NCBI GenBank assembly: GCA_030426285.1
Contig: JAUHYX010000004.1
Coordinates: 1 to 34,321 of the forward strand
Source: a bacterium
GTDB taxonomy: Bacteria > Bacteroidota > Ignavibacteria > Kapaibacteriales > UBA7675
DNA: 34,321 nucleotides
Direction of reading: 5' to 3'
This document shows, in pieces, positions 27,571 to 34,321 of this stretch; the first letter of the stretch is position 1, and every line of letters begins with the position of its first letter. The notes below the pieces were generated by a model. The model saw only the letters and a program-made list of their open reading frames with translations, was not told the DNA's origin and did no database searches. The translations under genes were made by a program, and so were the position numbers.

Positions 27571-28350
27571 ATGGAGAATGAAATGACTCCCAAAATTGTC
27601 ACCGTTATACAAGCGAGAACCACATCTACACGTTTGCCAGGAAAGGTTATGCTGCCACTCGCTGGCGAGCCACTGCTGCTGCGTATGATTGAACGCGTTT
27701 GTTTGGCAAAAACAGTTGGAACTGTTGTTGTCGCTACAACGACAGACAGTGCGGACGACGTAGTTGTGGAATTGTGTACACAACACGGAATAGACGTGTA
27801 TAGAGGGCACCCTCTCGATTTGCTCGACAGGCATGTACAAGTAGGTATCGAATTCAATGCAGACGCCGTTGTAAAGATTCCATCTGATTGCCCTCTCATA
27901 GATCCTGCTGTTATCGACCAAGTGATAGGAGAGTGGTTGGCGAACCCGCACATCGACTATGTCTCAAATCTGCATCCGGCAACCTGGCCAGATGGCAACG
28001 ACGTCGAAGTAGTTTCCATGTCCGCTCTTACAAGAGCGCATGAAGAAGCATATCAAGCAATCGATCGCGAACACACGACTCCGTACTTGTGGCAAAATCC
28101 ACATCTGTTTTCGATTGCAAATGTTGAATGGCAGGTTGGGTTAAACCTCTTTGCATCTCATAGGTGGACCATCGACTACCAAGAAGACTACGAGTTTATT
28201 TCAACGGTGTACCGCGAATTGTATGACGCCGACAAAGCATTTGGTGTAGAAGACATCTTACAACTCTTGCGAAGAAGACCAGAAATCGCAGATATCAATG
28301 CCGTGCATGCCGGAGAAACCTGGATGACAAGAAGAAAAGCTATAGCATAA
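27571..28350 (+). CDS. Cytidylyltransferase-domain protein, SpsF/acylneuraminate cytidylyltransferase-like
   Basis: IVTVIQARTTSTRLPGKVMLPLAGEPLLLRMIERV...DVYRGHPLDLLDRH...VVKIPSDCPLIDPAVID. Confidence 0.88.
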   Translation: MENEMTPKIVTVIQARTTSTRLPGKVMLPLAGEPLLLRMIERVCLAKTVGTVVVATTTDSADDVVVELCTQHGIDVYRGHPLDLLDRHVQVGIEFNADAVVKIPSDCPLIDPAVIDQVIGEWLANPHIDYVSNLHPATWPDGNDVEVVSMSALTRAHEEAYQAIDREHTTPYLWQNPHLFSIANVEWQVGLNLFASHRWTIDYQEDYEFISTVYRELYDADKAFGVEDILQLLRRRPEIADINAVHAGETWMTRRKAIA

Positions 28351-28361
28351 GAGAACACAAC

Positions 28362-29165
28362 ATGACAAACGAACAGTTAGAACTAATCAGTCGCAATGTG
28401 CGCAAGCACATTCTCACAATGTCGAAATCCGGCGGATGTTTCCTGGGCGCAGCTATGTCCTGTGTGGAAACAATGGTGTATCTGTACGGGAAACAAGCCA
28501 ATATCTCGCCCGAAACAACGCAAGATCCCAACAGAGACTATGTGTTTCTGAGCAACGGACACGACGTCCCCTCTTTGTACGGCACGCTCGCCGAGTTTGG
28601 ATTTTTGGAAGCGAGTCGACTCGAAAAACACCTAGACATTTCTGACGTAATCTTCTGGCACCCTCACACGGATATCCCAGGCGTTGAGTTTCGTGCCGGA
28701 TCACTTGGGCATTTGTTGTCTGTCGCCACAGGAGTCGCACTCGACATCAAAATGCGTGGTGAGGACAACCAAGTGTATGTGATGTTAGGTGATGGCGAAT
28801 TGAATGAAGGGTCCAATTGGGAAGCCATCCTCGTAGCCCAGGCCCACAATTGCGACAACCTAACAATTGTGATTGATCGCAATAACATTCAGGCCAACAT
28901 GCGTACTGAAGACCTCATTCCTCTCGAACCTCTCGCCGATAAATTCCGGGTTTTTGGTTGCCAGGTTGAGGAATGTGATGGTCACAACTTTGATAGTCTC
29001 GCCACCGCATTTGAAGCCGAACGCGAGTCTGGAAAACCAAAAGTTGTGATCGCTCACACCGCACGAGGCAAAGGTCTGCAGGATCACACAGACAGAGTAG
29101 ACAGATGGTTCTATACGCTTAACGAATCTGAATACACCTCATTCATGCAAGAAGTGGAAGCCTGA
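28362..29165 (+). CDS. Transketolase N-terminal (TPP-binding) subunit
   Basis: FLSNGHDVPSLYGTLAEFG, GSLGHLLSVATGVALDIK, YVMLGDGELNEGSNWEAILVAQAHNCDNLTIVIDRNNIQ. Confidence 0.94.
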   Translation: MTNEQLELISRNVRKHILTMSKSGGCFLGAAMSCVETMVYLYGKQANISPETTQDPNRDYVFLSNGHDVPSLYGTLAEFGFLEASRLEKHLDISDVIFWHPHTDIPGVEFRAGSLGHLLSVATGVALDIKMRGEDNQVYVMLGDGELNEGSNWEAILVAQAHNCDNLTIVIDRNNIQANMRTEDLIPLEPLADKFRVFGCQVEECDGHNFDSLATAFEAERESGKPKVVIAHTARGKGLQDHTDRVDRWFYTLNESEYTSFMQEVEA

Positions 29166-29169
29166 AACC

Positions 29170-30108
29170 ATGACACAAACATATGAACAAGTCTTGGTAG
29201 AACTAGCCAAGAACGATGAACGAATAGTCGTAATGACAGCAGAAAATAGAGCCGCAATTCGCAATGTTCCAGCTCTACTGCCAAATAGATTTATTGACAC
29301 AGGAATTACAGAGCAGACGCTTATTGGCGCTGCAGCCGGACTAGCACTAAGAGGAAGAATACCAGTTGTGCACGGCCTTGCTGCCTTCATATCAATGCGC
29401 TCCTTTGAGTTTGCTCGAACAGATGTAGGCTTGGCCGACCTGCCGGTTAAAATTGTTGGCTATGTTCCAGGACTTCTCTCCGATGGCAATGGCCCTACAC
29501 ACCAAGCTTTGGAAGACAATGCACTGATGAAGCAGATTCCCGGCATGCAAGTGTTCACTCCCGCCGACAATGCTGAACTATTGGCGGCACTACCACATAT
29601 CATGAGTGACGGAAATCCCTGGTACATCCGCTACTATGACGGTGAGGCTACGGTTCAACACGAAGCTTTTGAACCGGGTATCGCTGAAGAATTTGGTGAT
29701 GGAACAGATGTTGCAATTCTGACATCTGGATATATGTTGCAGCACTGCTATAAGGCTATTGAAAAGCTTGATGCAGCAGGTGTTTCAACTCGGCTGGTCA
29801 ACTTGAGAACTGTAAAGCCACTCGATGAAGTCGCGGTGTGCAGTGCACTGCTTGAATGTCGCAATGTCCTGGTTGTTGAAGATCACTTCCGCAGAGGTGG
29901 AATATACACCGATGTTTGTGAGATAGCGATGCGACGCGGGGTAACTCAGGCGCGCGTGGTTCCGGTTTCATTCCATGAACGCTGGTTTAGACCCGCCAAA
30001 CTCGAGCAGGTTCTCGCTCACGAAGGAATGGATGCAAACTCGCTATTCGAATTTGCTCTCTCCTGTCACGCCACTTCAGCACAAGAAAAAGAAGAGGTGT
30101 TCTCATGA
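29170..30108 (+). CDS. Transketolase C-terminal (Pyr + C) subunit
   Basis: RFIDTGITEQTLIGAAAGLALRGRIPVVHGLAAFISMRSFEFARTDVG; GNGPTHQALEDNALMKQIPGMQVFTPADNAE. Confidence 0.94.
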   Translation: MTQTYEQVLVELAKNDERIVVMTAENRAAIRNVPALLPNRFIDTGITEQTLIGAAAGLALRGRIPVVHGLAAFISMRSFEFARTDVGLADLPVKIVGYVPGLLSDGNGPTHQALEDNALMKQIPGMQVFTPADNAELLAALPHIMSDGNPWYIRYYDGEATVQHEAFEPGIAEEFGDGTDVAILTSGYMLQHCYKAIEKLDAAGVSTRLVNLRTVKPLDEVAVCSALLECRNVLVVEDHFRRGGIYTDVCEIAMRRGVTQARVVPVSFHERWFRPAKLEQVLAHEGMDANSLFEFALSCHATSAQEKEEVFS

Positions 30109-31436
30109 GTATTTCTTCACAGATACATGTAGAAAAACCCACCATCACAGAGAGCAACGCGCTCTACCAACGGGCAAAGGGACTCATCCCTAGTGTAACT
30201 CAGACCTTGGCGAAAGGCCCAACCCAACACGTTGACGGTTTCGCTCCCAAGTTCTTGCGCCGAGGCAAAGGCGCACATGTGTGGGATGTTGACGGCAATC
30301 GCTTTCTCGACTACACCATGGGAGTCGGCCCTCTTTCCTTGGGTTATGCCGATGACCGTGTAGATGAAGCTATTCAGCGACAGTTGAAAGATGGCATAAC
30401 ATTTTCGCTCATGCACCCTCTAGAAGTGGAGGTTGCTGAGTTGTTTAGAGACATGATCCCGAATTGCGAAGCCGTGCGATACTCAAAATCAGGAGCCGAT
30501 GTCGCCAGTGCCGCCGTTCGTGTTTCACGTGCATTTACAGGTCGAGATGTTGTGCTCTGCTGTGGATACCATGGCTGGCACGACTGGTATGTAGGAGTGA
30601 CAAGTCGCAATGCCGGTGTTCCTGACGCAACAAAACAGTTGACATACACATTTCAGTACAATGATATCGAGACTATTGAGCAAGCGCTCGACGAAACCGT
30701 GGCCTGTGTGATTCTCGAACCAACTGTGTTTGAAGCACCACAGGCAGACTTTCTGCAGCGCTTGCACGAAGTGTGCAAACGCAATGGCACGCTGCTGATT
30801 TTTGACGAAATGTGGACGGGATTCAGAATGGCTCCCGGTGGTGCGCAAGAGTATTTTGGCGTGACACCAGACCTAGCTGTGTACTCAAAAGCTATGGCCA
30901 ATGGTATGCCAATTGCAGCTATAACCGGTCGGCGTGATGTTATGGCTTTGTTCGAAGAGGATGTGTTCTTTTACACAACATTCGGCGGTGAAGCATTGTC
31001 TTTAGCCGCAGCAAAAGCCACTATGGAAATCATTAGAGATGAGCCTGTGAACGAGCACATGTTTGCCATTGGAAAAGCAATAAAGGACGGGTACAACTCA
31101 CTGGCCTCGCAAAAGGGACTCACATTTACTAAGTGTTCGGGCTTTGACTGTCGCACTATTGTAACATTCGATGCTTCGGTTGGTGACCCTCTGCTGGTGA
31201 AGTCACTCGTGCAACAAGAAATGATTCGTCGCGGCGTGTTGTGGAGCGGCTTTCACAATGTGAGTTACGCCCATACTCAGGCAGAAGTAGAACACACGCT
31301 AGCCATATACGACGATGTTTTGGACACACTTTCGCATCACATAGACAACAACACGGTCGCCGATGCGCTCGAAGGCTCACCCCTACAGCCGGTGTTTCGC
31401 AAAGTGGACGGATTTAACATCAAGCCCAAACAATGA
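30105..31436 (+). CDS. Class-III PLP aminotransferase, glutamate-1-semialdehyde aminomutase-like
   Basis: GAHVWDVDGNRFLDYTMGVGPLSLGY, YSKSGADVASAAVRVSRAFTGRD, LLIFDEMWTGFRMAPGGAQEYFGVTPDLAVYSKAMANGMPIAAITGRR. Confidence 0.9.
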   Translation: MSISSQIHVEKPTITESNALYQRAKGLIPSVTQTLAKGPTQHVDGFAPKFLRRGKGAHVWDVDGNRFLDYTMGVGPLSLGYADDRVDEAIQRQLKDGITFSLMHPLEVEVAELFRDMIPNCEAVRYSKSGADVASAAVRVSRAFTGRDVVLCCGYHGWHDWYVGVTSRNAGVPDATKQLTYTFQYNDIETIEQALDETVACVILEPTVFEAPQADFLQRLHEVCKRNGTLLIFDEMWTGFRMAPGGAQEYFGVTPDLAVYSKAMANGMPIAAITGRRDVMALFEEDVFFYTTFGGEALSLAAAKATMEIIRDEPVNEHMFAIGKAIKDGYNSLASQKGLTFTKCSGFDCRTIVTFDASVGDPLLVKSLVQQEMIRRGVLWSGFHNVSYAHTQAEVEHTLAIYDDVLDTLSHHIDNNTVADALEGSPLQPVFRKVDGFNIKPKQ

Positions 31437-32263
31437 ATAGCGCCTCAGAAACATTGATATCTACCCCTCTCAGTGAATTTTCGTGTGAGGGAAAAACGGC
31501 CGTAGTGACCGGAGGTCCGGGCCTTATTGGCAAGGCACTCTGCCGCGCGTTGTATGAGGCAGGTGCAGAAGTGATCGTAGCTGATCTAGATATTGAAGCT
31601 GCCGACGAAACAGCCAGGAAGTGCGGCGCGCGCGCGTGGGCACTTCAGGTAGACATCTCGTCAAAAGCATCACTTGAAGCCGCGCTTGAAACAATTCAGA
31701 GTAAGAGCGGAAAAATAGATATACTTGTGAATAATGCTGCCATCAACGACAAGTTCGAAAACCCGGCATTGGCCGGAGAACAGTCGAAATTCGAGCGCTA
31801 CCCGTTGGAAATGTGGCAAGCATCACTGAATGTAAACCTGACCGGGATGTTCCTAGCTTGCCAGATTCTTGGCAGCTCTATGACATCCGGCTCCATCATC
31901 AATGTTGCCAGTACATATGGGATGGTTGCTCCCGACCAAAGTTTGTATAAAAACGAACAGGGAGAGCAACAGTTCTACAAGTCTCCATCGTACCCAGCAA
32001 CAAAAGGTGCAGTGTTGAACTTTACGCGCTATCTCGCAGCCTATTGGGGCGAAAAAGGAGTGCGTGTGAATACACTGTCTCCCGGTGGGGTTGAGGCTGG
32101 TCAGGATGCTTTCTTTGTTCGTAATTATTCACAAAAAACAATGTTGGGACGCATGGCACAACCATCTGATTACAAAGGTGCAATCGTGTTTTTGGCATCT
32201 GACGCCTCGGCGTATGTGACCGGCGCAAACATTGTGGTTGACGGAGGTTGGACCGCATGGTAG
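31433..32263 (+). CDS. Short-chain dehydrogenase/reductase
   Basis: KTAVVTGGPGLIGKAL, ILVNNAAIND, IINVASTYGM, SYPATKGAVLNFTRYLA, YVTGANIVVDGGWTAW. Confidence 0.93.
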   Translation: MNSASETLISTPLSEFSCEGKTAVVTGGPGLIGKALCRALYEAGAEVIVADLDIEAADETARKCGARAWALQVDISSKASLEAALETIQSKSGKIDILVNNAAINDKFENPALAGEQSKFERYPLEMWQASLNVNLTGMFLACQILGSSMTSGSIINVASTYGMVAPDQSLYKNEQGEQQFYKSPSYPATKGAVLNFTRYLAAYWGEKGVRVNTLSPGGVEAGQDAFFVRNYSQKTMLGRMAQPSDYKGAIVFLASDASAYVTGANIVVDGGWTAW

Positions 32264-32769
32264 TAGAACCGCATATCATTGAAAAAGTAAAAAAACTCAA
32301 GCTTGTTCTCACAGACGTTGATGGGGTGCTGACAGACACGGGAGTGTTTGTAGGACCCGAGGGCGAGTTGTTTAAGCGATACTCTATTCGAGACGGGATG
32401 GGCGTAGAACGTTTGCGCAACATTTGCGGCTTGGAAACGGGTATTGTAACGGGCGAACTGTCGAAGTCAGTACAAGCCCGGGCAGCAAAACTGTCTATCC
32501 AAGAACTTCATCTGGGCATTAAAGACAAACCAGCCGAATTAGCGCTGATTTGCAAACATCGCGACCTTACACCAGATCAGATAGCGTATATCGGCGACGA
32601 TTACAATGATCTGGATATGTTGAAGAGTGTAGGTCTTTCCGCATCGCCAGCAAATGGAATGCCGGCTATCCGGGAGGTTGTAGACATCGTAACAGAGAGC
32701 AACGGTGGTTTCGGGGCATTCCGCGACCTAGCCGAGCTCATAATATATGTCCATCAAACTTACACGTAA
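32257..32769 (+). CDS. KdsC-like HAD phosphatase
   Basis: KLVLTDVDGVLTDTGVFVGPEGELFKRYSIRDGMGVERL, GIVTGELSKSVQARAAKL, IAYIGDDYNDLDMLKSVGLSASPANGMPAI. Confidence 0.92.
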   Translation: MVVEPHIIEKVKKLKLVLTDVDGVLTDTGVFVGPEGELFKRYSIRDGMGVERLRNICGLETGIVTGELSKSVQARAAKLSIQELHLGIKDKPAELALICKHRDLTPDQIAYIGDDYNDLDMLKSVGLSASPANGMPAIREVVDIVTESNGGFGAFRDLAELIIYVHQTYT

Positions 32770-32781
32770 CGGAAGTGCAAC

Positions 32782-33675
32782 ATGAGCATCGTTAACATTG
32801 CCGGCCGCCCAGTGGGTGAAGGCCAGCCAGTTTTTGTCATCGCTGAAATAGGCATCAATCACAATGGTAGTATGGAGCTGGCAAAGAAGCTCATCGACGC
32901 TGCCGCAGATGCCGGATGCGATGCCGTAAAATTTCAAAAACGCACACCGGAGCAGTGTGTGCCAAAAGACCAGTGGGATGTTATGCGCGACACACCGTGG
33001 GGGCGCATGACATACCTTGAATACCGCCACAAGGTTGAATTTGATTTCGAAGAATACCTCGAGATCGATGGGTATTGCAAAGAGAAAGGTATTCTCTGGA
33101 CTGCGAGCTGTTGGGACGTAGAGTCCGTTGAATTCATGGGCAAGTTCAATCCAGCATTCTTCAAAGCAGCTTCTGCCTCGTTGACGGATATCGAATTGTT
33201 GAAAGCGATGAAGTCACATGGACCACTCATTATTTCAACGGGTATGTCTACCTGGGAAGAAATTGAGTTCGCCATTGACCAGATTGGTACAGACAATTTG
33301 TTGGTAGCACATTCAACTTCGGCGTATCCATGTCCGGTTGAAGAACTCAACCTCAAGATGATACACACGTTGAAGGAGCGCTACCCATCGTTGCCAGTAG
33401 GATACTCTGGTCACGAAACAGGTTTAGCTACAACTTGGGCTGCAGTTGGCATGGGTGCAACATTTGTTGAGAGACACATTACGCTCGACCGCGCTATGTG
33501 GGGCAGTGACCAAGCAGCCTCGGTAGAACCAGGCGGTTTGATGCGATTGGTAGCAAACATTCGCGACATCGAAACGGCGAAAGGCGACGGCGTTAAAAAG
33601 GTGTATGACAGCGAGTTAAAGTCAAAAGCAAAACTGCGTCGGGTTCAGTCAATCGACAAGCTCCAAACCGCATAA
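32782..33675 (+). CDS. NeuB-like sialic-acid-type synthase, short form apparently lacking the C-terminal SAF domain
   Basis: VFVIAEIGINHNGSMELAKKLIDAAADAGCDAVKFQKRTPE, IISTGMSTWEEIEFAI, HSTSAYPCPVEELNLKMI, VGYSGHETGLATTWAAVGMGATFVERHITLDR; only 297 aa. Confidence 0.92.
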   Translation: MSIVNIAGRPVGEGQPVFVIAEIGINHNGSMELAKKLIDAAADAGCDAVKFQKRTPEQCVPKDQWDVMRDTPWGRMTYLEYRHKVEFDFEEYLEIDGYCKEKGILWTASCWDVESVEFMGKFNPAFFKAASASLTDIELLKAMKSHGPLIISTGMSTWEEIEFAIDQIGTDNLLVAHSTSAYPCPVEELNLKMIHTLKERYPSLPVGYSGHETGLATTWAAVGMGATFVERHITLDRAMWGSDQAASVEPGGLMRLVANIRDIETAKGDGVKKVYDSELKSKAKLRRVQSIDKLQTA

Positions 33676-33690
33676 TTAAGGAAGTGAAGC

Positions 33691-34321
33691 ATGAACTTGG
33701 GTGAAGTTGATTTGTGGTTTCAACTGTGGAACACTCTAGCTATCATTGTTGGTGCCGGTGTCCTCATCGCGCTTGAGCGCATGTTTCCGTATAACGAAGG
33801 ACAGCCCCTTTTTAGAAAGGGGCTGTTTGACGATGTGTTTTGGTACACAGGCGTACAATCTTATGTGCTAGCCATTGTGATCACAGCAATCATCACATAC
33901 ACTGACCAAGCTACAGCGTGGCGGGCAGAAGCACTTGTGGCAGACTGGCCTTGGTACGCGCAACTGTTGCTGTTCTTTTTCATTCACGACTTTTACATAT
34001 ACTGGTTCCACAGATTACAGCACAATGTTGGCTTCTTGTGGCGAATTCACGAAGCCCATCACTCGAATCAGCATGTAGACTGGATTGCGGGAAGCAGGTC
34101 GCATGCACTCGAGATACTTGTGAACCAAACAATTGAGTTTGCACCGATGTACCTGTGCGGAGTGAGTCCAGAAGTTATTCTCCTGAAAGCTACAGTTGAC
34201 GCCGTGTGGGGCATGTATATTCACTCGAATATCAATGTGCGATCAGGTGTCTTGCAGTATATTGTCAACGGGCCTGAAATGCACCGTTGGCATCACTCAG
34301 ATGGAGTAGATGAAGCCCACA
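33691..34321 (+). CDS. Sterol desaturase/fatty acid hydroxylase family protein, truncated by window end
   Basis: Open frame from ATG 33691 to the window end (not in the ORF track): HDFYIYWFHRLQH, HEAHHSNQH, HRWHH histidine boxes. Confidence 0.88.
   Translation, partial: MNLGEVDLWFQLWNTLAIIVGAGVLIALERMFPYNEGQPLFRKGLFDDVFWYTGVQSYVLAIVITAIITYTDQATAWRAEALVADWPWYAQLLLFFFIHDFYIYWFHRLQHNVGFLWRIHEAHHSNQHVDWIAGSRSHALEILVNQTIEFAPMYLCGVSPEVILLKATVDAVWGMYIHSNINVRSGVLQYIVNGPEMHRWHHSDGVDEAH
33801..33826. repeat. Perfect 11-bp inverted repeat with 4-nt loop inside the desaturase CDS
   Basis: ACAGCCCCTTT-TTAG-AAAGGGGCTGT. Confidence 0.85.

Noticed and set aside
31624-31636. Alternating CG tract (ggcgcgcgcgcgtgg) as possible Z-DNA
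   Set aside because: Short and within the SDR coding sequence, encoding CGARAWA in frame; no independent support.
1-34321. CRISPR array, tRNA/rRNA genes, transposases or prophage
   Set aside because: No regularly spaced direct repeats, cloverleaf-type segments, rRNA-like sequence or recombinase/transposase motifs were seen by eye; a tRNAscan/CRISPR finder run would be needed to exclude them formally.

Overview
The window is a gene-dense chromosomal segment, probably from the Bacteroidota/Chlorobiota (FCB) lineage. That assignment is inferred from type IX secretion-like C-terminal domains, TAnnTTTG-type -7 promoter elements and the gene repertoire. About 34 coding regions are supportable. They include: (i) housekeeping genes (leucine dehydrogenase-like, nusB, ispD, FAH-family, nadA, nadB); (ii) a nitrogen-oxide/NO-stress block on both strands (CysH-like reductase, RIC/YtfE-like di-iron protein and Rrf2 regulator on -; two haem/copper-type membrane proteins, NirK fused to cytochrome c, NirV-like SUMF1 protein and SCO1/SenC on +); (iii) a probable copper-acquisition triad (small Cys-rich protein, Met/His-rich lipoprotein with two repeats, TonB-dependent receptor with a copper-receptor-like motif); (iv) two large secreted proteins with T9SS-like C-termini (cohesin/dockerin-like and caspase-like); and (v) a tightly packed sugar-acid operon joining a split transketolase, a class-III aminotransferase, an SDR, a KdsC-like phosphatase, a short NeuB-like synthase and an SpsF-like cytidylyltransferase. 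Item (v) is the best candidate for an undescribed pathway. Several non-coding dyads and hairpins are visible, notably a divergent promoter with a central palindrome at 11230-11286 and a bulged 14-bp dyad upstream of the porin at 8048-8083. No tRNA, rRNA, CRISPR array or transposase was recognised.
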